Notes: generated by a model from the sequence alone, not told the origin. A stretch of DNA of 64,000 nucleotides from Schizochytrium sp. TIO01 (GCA_004764695.1 SMSO01000033.1:1255001-1319000); one strand, 5' to 3'. Numbered from the stretch's first letter, positions 30,136-44,313 are shown. Program-made: numbers and translations.

Positions 30136-33100
30136 ATAGGCTAAGAATCAGACGTCGTTGCTTTCGAGTACAACCCAAAAAAAAGACCTCTGTGTGTTTG
30201 TGGTCTCTTTCATTTCCCTCTTTCCTCAGGATGTCAGACTACAATATCTGAAAGAGGACGGCGCTTACTACAAGAAAAAGGAATAGAGTAAGAAAGAAGC
30301 AGATCATGCAAGCAGTGAAAATTTATACGTATATAAAGCAAAACAAATTGACAAACTTGATAGCGAGAGATTTGGGAGAGCGTAATAAGAAAAGTTGAGT
30401 GAGACTCATCAAGCTCCTTTTTAACTTTAAAATAATAATAATTAAATAATAGTAGTTCTTTATTTATCTTTAACCTACACGTATTGTCAATTATTATAGA
30501 AAGATGATGGATGCATCGGCGCATGAAAAGCGGCAGTCGCTCAAGGCGGTCCAAAGTAAGCGAAGGTATGTGCGGCCGTCCCGGATGGCGCTCGTTTTGA
30601 AGCGTTGTTATTTGGGTTTGCGTGAACGATCAGTTATTTTTGTGAAAGGGTGAGGTCTCTGGTTGAAGACATGAGGAGCGAGGTCTCTCATATATGCGAG
30701 GCCGCCTTCGACCGACCGACCTTCGTCAAAGGGAACGAATACACCGTGTGAATAAAAAGTTAAAATACGAAAGTGCTGTCTCCTCGCTTTTTCATTTCCC
30801 ACCATTTCATTAAAAGCAAATTAGCATAAGTATTATTATAAAAAAAAAAAATGAAGACTATAAAAAAGAAAGAAAAAGGGTTTAGATTAAAATTAAGATC
30901 AAAATTAAAGAAGAGTTTTTAATTAAAGGTTGACGTAAGACCTTGAATGATTTTGGGAAAGTTGATAAAGCCACTAGTTAGAGAAGCTAAGTTTAAAAAA
31001 GCTTTTAATCTCGGTAAAAAACTCAAGCTAAAACAGGAAACAGTCACTCAAATAAGAGGCCCATAAAGTTATCAATATGATCATGTATGCTTTCGCCATG
31101 GGATATTTAAACGATTCCTGGCAAGTAAGGAATAAGTAAGGTCGTAAGTAGGCTTCTAATGCCTTCATATTGATCCATTCGCATCGCGACGCGCAATTGG
31201 ATTGAATAGCTTGAGGCCTTTTCTTTCTTTTTTCGCCTCCGAAAGTGTCAGTTTTTATTATTTTAGTCTCAAGAATGGCAAAAAGAAATGCCCGTTCTAC
31301 CTACTGCTACTATCTACTAGTGCACTACCTCTAGAGGTACGCCGAAGATGAAGAAAAACAGCGACCACTACTTTTCTTCACCTCGTTCTACCTAGCTCTA
31401 GAGGTAGACGGACAAATAAAATACAACAGGTATTTACTTCCTGGCTGCTCCAAACTTGGCGTGATCTCTGGGGATAAACATTGTCTCTAACTTGCATTCT
31501 AGGCAGGTGCACAATATCTAAAGCCAACAACTTCGGGCCCTTGGAAATCGAACTATCGCATATATAATTAAGCGCTCGAACATCGATTACTCATATGATC
31601 AATTAACATTTTAGCATGATAAGCTTCCTAACCAATTATTTGAATTGGTACCTGGCTTTTAGGCATCTATCCATCTATCACATTGGGGTATCTCCCGATT
31701 TTAGCGGTTTTGGTTGTTTGCACCTATGGGAATCAAAGAGCCTCAATCTATCCCTGTGATGCCAGTGGTTGATTATTCAGCTCGTGGCAACCGTGACGAT
31801 TTGCAGATTCCTCGCGAGGACTTCATCGCGCCACTTTACTAACTCATGCTTCTGATGAGTGCGCGAGCAACAGTACGTGCGTGCACATTTAGGCTTGCTT
31901 TGGTTTATATACTGGATAATGAAAGACTGCAGCTGCCAAGAAAATGTGGACTTTGAGTTATTCCTTAATTCGTTTCAATGTGTCTCGGGCGGAAAATGTA
32001 GGATTTGCTTTGCTACAGATGATGCATAGCTCAAGCAAGCACAACGCAAAGTACGCTATTGAATTCTCAAAGATGTACAAATCTGACAAGGAGACTGCAA
32101 ATTACGTGCTAGATTGACTTCGATCTCTCATGGTCTGATTTACTTTCAATCCACGGGAAAAAAGCCTCCCAGTTAAGACTTGAACGATTTTGGAGAGAAC
32201 CCCGCTTGAAGGGTTGCGTTTCGATTGGTGGATAAAGGAAAGTTACTATCCCTCAGATGATGCTGCAAAATCGAATTAATGGACTGCCAAGCAACCTGAA
32301 ACCTTTTTTCATTTTACATGACGCAAATCCTATTTAATCGAATGCATTATGTTTATAATTATCATTAAACTATGATTGCAAGCAAACGCACATACAGATA
32401 CAAACTATTGAGGGGATTTAAGCCTCTGCGCTCTCTACGTTATGAGGAGTTCCTCGCGCATTCATGAAATTCAATGCAAGCCACCATTTTGCAATGACAA
32501 GTCAAAACATCAGAACAATCCTAGGTTTTTAATCGCGGCCCTGCCTAGCATCATGCCTGAAACCAGTCTATATCTCCAGCAAGTAAAAGGGAAAAATCCT
32601 CTCCATAGTGGCTCACCGATAGACATATCCGTCGATCTATCCTTTACAAACATTCGATTCTCGATCATCTCTCGATACCTGCTCTTACGTCCAAAGACCT
32701 GAAACTTTCGCAAAGCATGGGCGGCTGGCTCCGCCCAAATGTCCTCTCCTCGCTCCTTTTAATGCAACCTTATGTCTGGCTCGACATTCCTCAACTATTG
32801 ATATTTGCAAAAACCATTCTGCAAACTGGATATCAGAATCTGAGGTTCGTGGCTGAAGCACAAACAAATAGCATTTCGTAAGTCCAAGACAAAATTTGAT
32901 CAGAGTGCCGCCCATTCCATTCTATAGTGCGACTGATGTCCGAGAAGCCGCTCGTTTCGACAACAGAAATATGCTGCCTTCTTCAAAACCAAAGAACTAA
33001 TAATGTTTCTTTTGCGCTAGCCACAAATAGATTAAAGTTAAAAAAGAAATATGATTGATTGATTGATCCATTGATTGCGTCCGCAACAAATGACTGTAAA

Positions 33101-34849
33101 CTTGAAATGCTGATTTGCTTGTCTCACCCAGACTCCAAGTCAGCTTCACGAGTTCTGAGACGTCTCGTCGAAATAAAAGTTTCTAATAATTACCGGAGCT
33201 GTTCTGTGTCTTGTATTTCACCTTAAAAGAAAGAAAAGGAAAAGAACAGGTTGAAAAATCAGCAAGAGAAAAGAAAGAACCGAATGATTTAAGCGATCGC
33301 TCGCTTGTTCTTCTGAGTGGCTAATGATCAAACATCCGCTCTACCATTGAATCCATAATCGATGTTTTTAGAAAAAGCAGTCTTTGCTTCTGCTACACAT
33401 GATGCCGTTTTTCTCACTTCGTGGCTCGGCGCTAACCCAGGTTGGCGCTTTAGGGCTTCAAAGAGCAAAAAAAAGAGAGGAAATGGAAAAGGCTTATCTT
33501 CCCATATACACTCCCTACCTAGCTACCTACCTACAACAGAAGGGAAGATAGCGAAAATGAACGGCGCTGTGATAATTTTCACAATTGATTCTCTGAAGAA
33601 CGAACTTCAAACGGGGAAGCATCATTGTCCATGCGGCCGCACACAATCTGACTGTTGGCGTAGCTCACGAATAATTGAGGATGTCGGCGCTAATGTGCAG
33701 TTGAGCTCCACCTGTCGTTGCACATGCCAGCGGGAATTCGGAGAAAGAAAACTCCATTCTTCCCATTTTACATTGTTTGTAATTTTTATTTACATGCTTT
33801 AATTTAATTATTTAAAAGAACTATACTATAAAATAGAATAAAACATAAAAGGAAAGTAATAAGTACTAATAAAGAAGGAAATACTAAAAATAGAAACGCG
33901 ATTACTATACTACGATTCATGTGTTGCTTCGGTTCTACTTCGCGTGGCTGGCTGGCCAAGAGAGAAGAGGAGAGGAAGACTATGTTCAGGCCGAAGGAGG
34001 TTCGGAGCAAGCTTGATTTCCAAGTGTGCGCCTCAAACACCGTCAATTTGGAGGTGGTGCCCCTTCCTAGCTACTGCGTTTTTGTTTTATATTCTTACAA
34101 CTAGGCATCACTACTTTTATCATATTCTCTTTTCCAATTTAAAACTTTTTAATTTCGTGAAAAAGAAAAAGAGTAGAAATAACAAGGAGGAAAGGGAACT
34201 TGAGTTTGGAGGCCCATCTCTTGTGAGCGAGCACATACGTTCCAGGCGTTTGGAGGTGCTGCACGAAGGATGTAAAGCAGAAAGGGGAACGAACGAATAG
34301 CACTAGGGCCGGCCTCTCGGCATCTTTTGCAGTTTGTAAATCACGTATGCACATCAAAGTGAGGCAAATAAACTATTTGTGAATATGCTAATGTTGCTAC
34401 AAAAGAATTTGTGACTTAAAGTTGCTGTTTCACCTACACAAACCAAATTAAATGATGTTGATTTCTTTGAAGCCGCACTTATGTTTGTCTATGGATGATG
34501 TCCTCATGTTTCCACTAATGTGATGTCCCCAGTTCCTCATCTTCTGCAGAGTCGAATACTCTCTTTACATTTATAGCCATCAGCGCTAGATAATGTCAAG
34601 CAAGGATGAACAAATGCTGAAAAATCACAATGTGATTATGCGGCGCAGTAGTCTCCAAATATGCCCAACCCCATAAATTGTCCGAGATGTATTAAGGATT
34701 TGAAAATGTTATTTCGAAAGTTAACTCCATCGCAATGATAAGAATTAATCTATGGCTACGAAATGGTCTGTCGCCAGGTTCAATTGATATACAGTCCTGG
34801 ATAGTTGCTTTTATTTTGCACAAATATAAGACTCTCAATTTTACTTGAA

Positions 34850-35280
34850 TTGCTTTCTGGCGAAATAAACATGGAAGGATTGGAAATCGCTATATCTCAA
34901 ATTTAACGACCTTTGCTGCAATATTTCTGGCTCGATTTGATCTCGAAAGTTTCACAATAAAGACTTTGCATGTATATTCGCTTTTGCTAACTCATGGAAC
35001 CTTGCCTCTTGCAAAGGGAATGCTTGCATGTGATAATGAGAAACCTTCTCTCGTCCCAGAAATGAAATCTCTTGAAATGATCAGCAATGCTACTCTTTAC
35101 GATGCAAGTTCAGGTGCACGTAATCTGAAAAACCTCGGTCCTCGAGTAAATTCTTTCATTCATAGAACCATAAGTAACAATTGGCAGCTCATGTTCCTGT
35201 GCATGAGTCTGGAAACCTATATCTATGCAATAGTAGAGGAGATCCCAGAAGAAATACGATTTCCTGTCGTTAGCAATTGA
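34850..35280 (+). pseudogene. Possible decayed coding segment, unidentified
   Basis: One plus frame is open for about 143 codons from just after a TGA near 34850 to TGA 35278-35280. No ATG occurs in its first 50 codons. The translated part includes 'FAAIFLARFDLESF' and 'NLGPRVNSFIHRTISNNWQL', with balanced amino-acid composition unlike repeat-driven frames. I do not recognise it. It may be an internal exon, a decayed mobile-element piece or chance. Confidence 0.2.
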
Positions 35281-35716
35281 TAAAAAAGGCCTTTGGAGAG
35301 AGAAAGAAAGTACACGTACGCCAGAATTAGCACTTCATGAAACTAAGCGAGATCTCATATCCATCACTGCTTTCTCTGAAGTAATTATGGCAAATTTCCA
35401 GTAGTGTAGTCCAGAGGAATCCTGGAGCAAGTCAACCAAGTGGCGAGAGGCTCATCACCTCGTCTGTATTCGCACCAACGAACTCGAACGGGCATTCGCA
35501 GGCTATGGCGTATCGCAGCACGAGTTTGCCTTCTTCCAGGGTAACCAGAGAGGGACTCTGAGGGCGATGCGAACACACCAATCCACAGATTATACTTGGA
35601 AGCAGGCGCGTCCTAGGCCTTATCCTACTGCGGATAGTAGTGTTCCCTAAGTAAAAGCTGGTATGAAAAACAAAGAATAAATCGGGGTTCAGCCCGGTGT
35701 GCGTGGCCTTCCATTG

Positions 35717-35765
35717 ATTCATTTCATTTCATTTCATTTCATTCATCTCATTTCATTCATCATCC
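35717..35765. repeat. (TTTCA)n pentanucleotide array
   Basis: About eight TTTCA units with TTCA slips, followed by an ATC-rich run to about 35790. Confidence 0.85.
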
Positions 35766-37704
35766 TCATTATCATCATCATCATCGTCTTCGACGTCCTC
35801 CTCAGCGCCCAGTCAAGAGGGTATCGAACATAGCTGGACAGCTCGATACTGCTGTCTCCGCAGCGCCATCATGATGGCAATTGAGAGTATGGCTGGTTTC
35901 TAGCTAGATGGTCAAAATGGGGGGCTGGACTGCCTGCCCTGCCCGACAAGCCTGGATTGAGACGAATAATCAGAAGTTTGTTTTCTTGAAATGAAAGAAC
36001 CGTTTCCATTCATACCTTTGTACGAGGCCTAATTTGGTGGCAATGGTGAGAATGAATGCAGAAGCATATTTGAAGAATAGGCTAGACCGATCGAGCCTAA
36101 TGTCTATGTAATGCGGCAAAAATACATACGGGTTGCGTTCTATTACAATCACGTCGCACGGTAAGGCTCTTGATGAAGAATAGCGTCACTTGTTAGAGAT
36201 GTTTCCTGAACAGGAAACTCACAGAGCTCGCGTCGGAAGAGGTGATAGGTATCGTGTAGCTACTGTCGTGCATATAATCAGTCATCAACAAGCATGGCTT
36301 CGAATTTGTAGTGAAGTTCTTCTTACCCTGTCAGCTTGCTTTGAGAAGACCTCTCTCTGTGTGTGCTAGTCATGATATTGTCGCAAGCAGGATTCCGCGA
36401 TTTTGGCAATATTCCTTGCTGCTGAGGGTGCGATACATCTCTTTAAAGAAAAGTTGTAACATACATACGTTCCTTCACAGGCAACATCAAACCTTTCTTC
36501 AAGTAAAACTCTCTAGCTGAATATGTCGCTTATGAAGGCGTACGACTGACTTCAAAATGTGATTCAAGACTTTTTGACTGCAAAGACAAAATAAGTCAAT
36601 CTTGGAGCGCATGGTTCGAGAGCTGAAAGGAAATAAAGTACCTGAGAAGGCTGAAAAGTGTGCAGAAAAGAAAAGAAACTTATCTCTAACAAGAAGAATA
36701 AAATAATAATGTATATGTGTATATGTTCAATAAACAAAAACAATTTCTCACATCAGGAGTTTACTTGGAATAGATAAGTGTCATCTTAGCATTGCGTACA
36801 TCCTAAAAAGCACAGGAATCTGCAAAGAAGCTCCTTCAGGGATACAAGTTAATCTTGTTTTGCCCCGCGTCTAGCAATTACCCTCATGACTATCCTCATC
36901 TGCACTGAAAAGCTCCCTTCGCCTTCTTATAATTCATAACAAAACATTTTAATTTTGGTTTTTTAAACTTTTACTTTATAATAAATCGAATGAAAACTGC
37001 GGAAGAAAATGGCCATCCAGCAACAACCCCAAACTGGCGCTGTTACATCATGGACCGGCCTCCACCGTGTCTAATTTCAATCTTTGTGGCCACATCGTTG
37101 TGAACATTTGGAGTTTATTGGCCCCAGCTTCATCGCAAGTTCATGCTCAGTCCTCGAACTGCTTCACTATCCGGGTAATAGCCTGCTTAGCTAAGTGCGA
37201 AAAGGTGAAACTGGATCTGCTACTGTGACTAGTAACTAGATAATGTAAGATGTATCCTTCCCCCGTAGCTAGAGACGCAAAGTTGGAAATTTCAAACTAC
37301 GACAAAGCAAAGCAGATCATGCAGGATACTTCTTCACGTAGCAACGCGAAGCGGATTCATAGAAAAACCATGCAGTGACCTACCTACTCCCGATTACATG
37401 ATCTCGCCAGCAAGGTGCTTCCTCACTTTGCGGCGTACTAGCCAAGGAGAAGTTTTCTAATAGAGATAGTACTGCAAGAACTTTCCCGCTGCGGCATGTT
37501 CAATGAAGAGATCATGCGACAAATATGCTGCCTAGGCTTTGAGAGGGTTTTACTTCTTCAGTGTAGTTGTCAGTAAGTTTGCTTTCCCTTTTCATCATTT
37601 CAATTGTCTCATTTTATGCTTCTGGCAAAGAAGTTTATTCTCCCACGCATCAATAATGCCATTTGCATTGCATGCTCATGCTTCTCGTATATGAGGTCCA
37701 TTAA

Positions 37705-38411
37705 TTGTTCATGATGAAAAACGCGTTGCGACTTGGTTTAAGAGACATGCTTAAAATTGCTTCACATCCAAAGTATCCATTTTTTTGGAATCCTAACTTT
37801 CTATTTAATCTCGCCAAGAATCATATGGGCTGCAAGCTGATTATGGCGAGGAAGGAGGTTAAAAACTCATCTGGTACGGATGCATTGAATAGGAATTGGT
37901 ACCACTCGAAGATGTTCAAAATTAAAGGGATGGATTTTTGCACAGTCGCATGGCGCCAACTAAGTGCGTATCAAACCCAAAGTCTTGTTTTTAGCTAGAT
38001 TTCTTCCAGCATGCAGGTTTAGTTAAAGCTCTTGTTAAACCATTTCGTGAAAACAGACTTATTGAACTAAACTTTGATGATAAGACACACTATGAAGCAA
38101 ATATTGATTAGTAGTACATAAGTTTCATCAGGTACATGTCTCGTTCTTAAGGGTATCAAGTACAAAAGATGAAAAGGTTGTTCTATCATAAACCTATGAA
38201 GATATCTCTAACTACAAAGTGATTTACGTATCTTTCTAAAAGAGGGCAGAAGAAATGTTAGCACAGGCAAGTGGTCAAAAGGGAACAACAACCTGTCTTG
38301 ATTACAACGTCTTTGATCTAAAGATAGGTTTATCAATAAGTACAAAAGTATGCAATGCAAAATTCAACTTGGAAATATTGATACCCAAGCATGTGTTCTA
38401 TTTGAAATAAT
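37705..38411 (+). pseudogene. Cluster of shifted open frames, possible decayed gene
   Basis: A 97-codon frame (37705-37998) contains 'FWNPNFLFNLAKNHMGCKL' and 'DALNRNWYHSKMFKIKGMDF'. It is followed in another plus frame by 'HAGLVKALVKPFRENRLIEL' and 'NFDDKTHYEANID', and further on by 'GTCLVLKGIKYKR' and 'RAEEMLAQASGQKGTTTCLD'. The pieces look protein-like and lie on one strand, as expected of a gene broken by frameshifts and stops. The family is not recognised, and chance remains possible. Confidence 0.25.
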
Positions 38412-39144
38412 TGAAAAGGCTACTGACGTTATAACAATAATAATTTATTCTCGAAATCTCCATGCTTTCGAGATGTATCAATAGAATGCATTGAGCAGAC
38501 ATCTACTCAAATCTTTTGTTTGGTAAACGGACGTACGTGAAGTGGTTATTTATTAAACAAAAGGATAGAGAGGCGAGAGCTTGATATTAGCGATTGACCA
38601 CCCCTAACTATAATGTGTTCTTTTTTAGCAGAAGGTCATACATGTGTTCCTTTATTTTGTTTTTGATACAGGGTTCTATTGAGAGTGCCGTGAGCTTTGA
38701 TTTTTTTTGTTCAATTTGAGCCGTTTATTGGTGTGGATGGCTTTTCTCGGGTATCCCTTTGCATGAAAGCGGTTTAATACTGTAGGATGTTGCATCTAAA
38801 ACGCAACGATTCAACAACGTATGTTTGAAAGGAGTACGATAGTGGCGAGATACGTGACGCGTGCCCTTTAGAAGTAGAAGGAGAGTGTTGTTGTTGCTGT
38901 CTGTGCCCTCTCCTGGAGACTAGGTCATGTTGATGCAGAGTCATTTGAATGAGACCAAAAAACGGCCATACCTGGGTTTGGTACATGAAGGATCAATAGC
39001 AACACGTTCTGAAGCTGAGGGAATAATGTAGTACACGCTCCTAGCGTAAACAAGCTCGTGGCATGAAAGTTGCATGACGGCTAGACTCCTTCAAAATTGG
39101 CTTGTGTATTCTCGTGAAAACTACATCAGGGCCACCAATAATAA

Positions 39145-39184
39145 CATGATTTTATAGTGCGAATCATGATTTTATAGTGCGAAT
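39145..39184. repeat. Perfect 20-bp tandem duplication
   Basis: CATGATTTTATAGTGCGAAT occurs twice head to tail with no mismatch. It is unlike the tetranucleotide arrays around it and looks like a recent local duplication. Confidence 0.9.
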
Positions 39185-42100
39185 TTTACATGATGCAAGT
39201 AACTTACCGGTGAGCACATAACCGCATTCAATTCAAACTATTTGCTGCTGTCCTTTGAGAGCATAGGAAGAAACTAGTTTAAGCTTCGTACCCCCAAAAC
39301 TTTGATACTTGATAGCAACCAAACAGCATCTTCAAAAATGCAGCAGAGGTAGTGGTGTGCGTGCTCTTCACTCCCCAAATGGAAGGTGAAATAACTGGCA
39401 CTAACGGTAGTTTTTTAGTTTCGCATTGAAAAGAAATAAATAAATAAAATCACTTGATACTTTTTAAATTTAAAAATATGTTTTTAAATTCAGTAGTGCA
39501 TTTTTAAAAAAGAGAGAGAAAGAATATGTTACGCTACAAGAATTCTTAAGTGCTATTAGAAGGTACCTAGTTCGCAAACGAATTCCCATAATGAGTTAGT
39601 TACTAACCACTAATTCTGAGAGCACGCACTTTTTTGCAATATATTCCGCGCTAAGTCAGTCCTTTCCCCAGCTTTGTCTGTCTTCCGAAGTTATATAATC
39701 AGTTTCTCACCAAATGCTTCGTTGTCAATGGAAGGCTCACAATGCTGCCATTCTAACTTCACGTAACAATGAAAAGAGTCTTCTGGCTATCGAAAGAACA
39801 AATCGCCGGTTTTAGCAGAATAATTCTTGAGGGCGGCTCCTAGACTTCACAAGGTTAAAATGTTAAAGACCAACTGAGCCTCCTATATTGACTGGCCACG
39901 AGATCATTGGTGGTGCATGGCTGCATTTATTCAAAGGTGTGAGACTAGAAAAGGGCATTGCGAGAGGATGTAGGCGCGTTAATGAGATAAATTGAAGACT
40001 TTATGTAGCGTACTGTTTAAGCCAAGAAAATAATTGCAGAAGGTTTGTTGTAAAATATTATCACAAATACATCACAATTCATTTTTTTGTGCAATTCAAA
40101 TTCAAAGATTGACGCTGTAGCATAACCTACCTATTCAAAGCTTACTTTGAGCTCATGATTCACAAATGCTTGTCTGTCTGTAGAGTTACTTTGGCATAAA
40201 ATAGTGTTAAACTATTGACATGACAGAAGTCTGAGTACCCATGAATTTGCAGAGGGCTATATTAAAGACGAAATGAAACTTGTTCTTCAGTACGATCAAC
40301 TTGGTTTCTAATATCAGATGGCTTTGTGCACTTCTGAGTAGTTGAATGAAGTGATTAGAACTAAGACTTCAAGTCCGGGCAGAACCTGACAGCTGTTTCA
40401 GCCTTAACTCTAAGGTTCTCAAGCTCCTCATTTCAGACAAAGATAGCTTGTATTCCTGGGACCTGCTAATGAAAGAGCAGCACGATCGCCAGCGACGTCA
40501 AAGCACAATATTTGATTGATTGTTTATTAATTTTGGAGAGTGTCCTAGTTTTACGCACAAAGCTACACGAAAGATTAGATTGCATAAAATCCTGTGTAAA
40601 TCAATGTCCATCTTCTATCCATTACTCCAATTTTTGCTACGAGTCATGGTCCATGCTTTTATCCCGACTGTCCGAGGTTATGTACAAGGCTGAGCAAGTT
40701 GCAAGGAAACCCCACCTTAGCAGAGAGAGCATAGCTTAAGAAGGTCTGTCACATGCTCCATTCGAACACAGGCGTTGCTTTCGGGAAAAGGATCAACGCC
40801 ACCTCTTTGGACAAAGTTCCGCGCTGGACCTGAGGCGAAGAACCTCGAATTGACAATGAGTTATCGAGGCGAAGTGGAGCGTTCTTCTCTCTCCGCCTCT
40901 CTTTATTGCAGTAGGTAGTCAGCAATGTTCCTTTAAGTGACATGCAAAGGAAACATAGAAAGAACAGCGCTTGTCAGCGCCCAAGAAGTGCGGACTTGGA
41001 GCATCTTCCACTTCCCAAAGAGACTTATGGAGTGAGTCTCTACTGCCCTTGCCTCCTCGTCATTGTCTAAAACTTACTTATGCCATCAGTTGTTAGGGAT
41101 ACCTGGTAGAAGGGGATAGTACCTCACTTCGATGAATCGAGAAAAACATTGTTTCAAGTGTATAGAGAAGGAAAGAAAAGGAAAGAATACCAAAGTAGGG
41201 TATCTGGCAGTGTGTAAGGAAAGAGAGAATTATCTGTCCGTGAAATTCTGAGTGCAGGGTATACATATAACAAGGATATTGAAGAAAGAAGGTATTCCTG
41301 ACTCATTCATGGGCGTGTGTGATGATGCTGTGTCCAAGGGGTGCAAAAAAACGTTTTCTCCTTCATCCAAAGGGCTTTATCAGGCCAGAGTAAGAGGCAA
41401 AAAGTATTAGGAACGGATTGCTTACTTTAAACATCACGGGCGGCTTTTGATTCCATTTATTACCATTTTAATAATCTTTTTAAAATAATAATAACGTAAA
41501 AGTAGTTTTAAAATAAACATAATTAATAATAAAACAATTCTTATTTTAAAAAAAATAAAGAAAAAAACGTTTTTATTTTTACAGACAAAAAATAGCTTGC
41601 ACAAAGTTTGAACCCCACCATCTGGACATGTCAACTTGAAACATGGTAACGTGAGTGCTGCAGAGCCTTTGTAATTTCTAGACAGCTGTTTTTCGGCATC
41701 TTCATGGCTGGTCCTGCTGCGAAGATAACAATTCTAATTTTTTCTTCGGTTCTAAATCTAAAGCAATACTTTCTACCTTCTTGTAGAAAACTAAAAATTA
41801 AAGAATGCATTACGAATCGTTATAAAAAAAATAAATAAAAAATAAAAAACTCACTTTCGGGTACTCCAAATAAATCCTCCACTAAATTTCTGAATCCTAG
41901 AAACAAAATATAACTGAGTATAAGGAAACATCTTCAAAACCTTTCTCTTGAAAAGCTGGACCTGGTAGTTTGTGTGAGGGTGCGAAAGAGCGCGAGCTTT
42001 GGAAAGCAAAACAAAAAGGACGAAAAGCACAAAAGGCTCTGGATGTTTCTTTTCTAGCACTAGCTACGCATGGTTCGCGCTGGCCTCAAACTGGCAGTGG

Positions 42101-42578
42101 CTGCCCCGATGGCTAGCTGCAAATGCAGAATCATCTTCCCTTCTTCGATGTCCTCTGCGGCTGCCACGAGTTGCAAGTCTTCTTGAGCTCTAAATCCGCT
42201 GCGGTGCAGCACTTTTCTCTTCAACAGTGTACGTTTCAATGGAGTTTGAATTTATTAGTGAGTGAGAGAATGTTTTACTTACGGTGGCCATCATGAGACA
42301 ATCAATGAAAAGCCATGGAAAGAACGAGGATGAACATCCATTTGTAAGCGGGTTTATTTCTTCATTCCCTCATTTCTTTTGTCTGTCTGCGAAAGAGCGC
42401 GCGGAGACCACATCCACCGATTCTCCACATTGCACAGAGCACAGCAACAAACACGCCATCTCCTGACACACACGCACACGCGATCTCTCGAGGTCGCCCG
42501 CCTCTCAGCTTTTCCTGCTTTTTTTCCAATCTTGAAAAAATCAGTCAACAGTCAATAAAAACAAGAGAGAAAATAAAA

Positions 42579-42613
42579 TCAATCAGTCAATCAATCAGTC
42601 AATCAATCAATCG
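42579..42613. repeat. (CAAT/CAGT)n interrupted microsatellite
   Basis: CAAT units with regular CAGT substitutions, the same base tetramer as 28123-28271. Confidence 0.85.
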
Positions 42614-44283
42614 GTCATTCCCTTTGTTTCCATGTCTGCAGCAATTCAGCCTCGGCTGTATCTTCAATATGGGTTGACCTTTGCAGAACGAGCAGATTTA
42701 AGGCGCCTCGAAGGTGATCTATCGCGCCGATTGCTTCGCCAGGGCAGCTCAAGGCTCTAGACCTGTAAAGTGGCGCTGCAAAAAAGAAACGAACGGCAAT
42801 TGCTGTTCCCTTCTTTTTTTAAAATTAAATGTCACTTTATTAATTATTATTATTTTGAAAAGATAAAAGTTTTGGCGACTTCCGACTACTAAAACTTTTA
42901 GGTAGGTAGGTAGGTATGTTTCTAGATCCTTGTAGCAAGTACCTTCCTTGCAGAGATAACGATGCAGAGAAAAGGGTAGAAAATAAGGAAATCCCAGACA
43001 AGAGATGTGAATTACTCCGCTCTGCGCTGCATTTGCTCGCGATATCTGCACTGCCCGCCCCCCCCTCGGACGTCCTCCCTCCCTGCCACAAGCTTCTCTC
43101 CTTTCTGAGATCCTTCGGAAGCCGCCAACCTAGGAACGAATTATCTCTGCTGAGGCTCTTTGTGCCCACCCTTGTTCATTATTATAAATTAAAGAAAAAG
43201 AAGAATCACACCGGGCCTGAGAACGCCCGTTTGGAACGGAACTAAATGTGACATGGTACATCTCTACAAATAAACTGAGGAAATGCTTGGATGCACGAAA
43301 TCCCGATCTCAGTCTCGCCATGTTATCAGCCTCGAAACGCTGATATTCCACGTTAAAGCCGGTCGCGAGGTGGCCACAGAAAGGAATCGTTTACGGACCT
43401 CCGAGAGCGTCGGGCCATCAACGCGTGATTTAGTCAAGAAAGGCGACTTTGGAGATCATGATATGAAGACAACTTTGTAGGCATTGTTTATGTATAACGA
43501 AAAAAACAAAAAAACAGTACGAGTATTAGGAAAAGAAAAGAAAAAAGAAGAAAATCCCAGGAAACCAAGGTTAGGTCCGGTTCATAGGTCTATGCACTTG
43601 TGCCCGTCCCCAACGCGAAGTCTGCCTTGCATTGCGCCCAAACCATCTCCAGGCCTCTGCTTGTGCTGCTCTTTGCGCGTGATTCCTCTGCTTTGTGAGG
43701 TACTGGTCAACCACCATCGAAGAGGAGGCTAATTCGTTCGTCTTGTGAAGTGCAGATGTTCCAGGCGTTCCAGCGCTCATGATCACAGAGAATAAGTAAA
43801 TAATCAAGACCAGGTAAGAAGACGGACGCGGGAAGAACGATGACCGTGAATAGAACGGTTTGTGCATTATTCGCGCTCTACAAAGTCAAACTGGGCGGGA
43901 CAAAGCTGAGAACATTTGGAGAGATTGATGATTTCCTGAAAACCATAACTACAGAATTCGGAAAGGCTGAATCGCATCCAAAAGCCACCAACCAATAAGT
44001 CACTAAGTTTACGACCGTGTGGCCGCCTGGCCGACAGGCGAGCTCTGAAAGAGAATGCCTTGGCGAGAACAGGGCCGACACTTGGCAGGCCACGATGATT
44101 AAATGAGCGGCGCTTTACGCCTTGGGAACGTGTACATCGCAGCAGAGGGTTCGAGGGACCTTTTTTTGGAGGCTGCTTTTCAGAAAGGCGCCGTGGCCTT
44201 CCTCTAGTTGCGGCTCCTCCACTGCAGAAGTCGTGCGGATCGGTCCTTGAAGAAACTAAGCAAAGAAAGAACTCACGATTTGC

Positions 44284-44313
44284 GTGTCTGTGTGTCTGTG
44301 TGTCTGTGTGTCT
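44284..44313. repeat. (TGTGTCTG)n octanucleotide array
   Basis: Nearly four copies of an 8-base unit made of alternating TGTG and TCTG. Confidence 0.85.

Larger units (their letters stand above)
31001..41400. other. Plain AT-rich desert segment with few microsatellites
   Basis: About 10 kb with much less simple repeat than its flanks. No gene is supported. Two places look like possible decayed coding DNA (34850-35280 and 37705-38411), listed separately. A perfect 20-bp tandem duplication is at 39145-39184. A (TTTCA)n array is at 35717-35765. The textural contrast with both flanks is clear on reading. Confidence 0.55.

Noticed and set aside
33318-33358. tRNA 5'-half-like text on the minus strand (TTCAATGGTAGAGC)
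   Set aside because: The D-arm resembles a tRNA, but the anticodon stem does not pair and no T-arm follows at the right distance.
33362-33802. A 146-codon plus frame with a Cys-rich segment
   Set aside because: No recognisable zinc-finger spacing, and it includes simple-repeat and AT-rich sequence; chance is likely.
41600-41640. B-box-like GGGGTTCAAA on the minus strand
   Set aside because: No T-stem pairing and no tRNA body around it.
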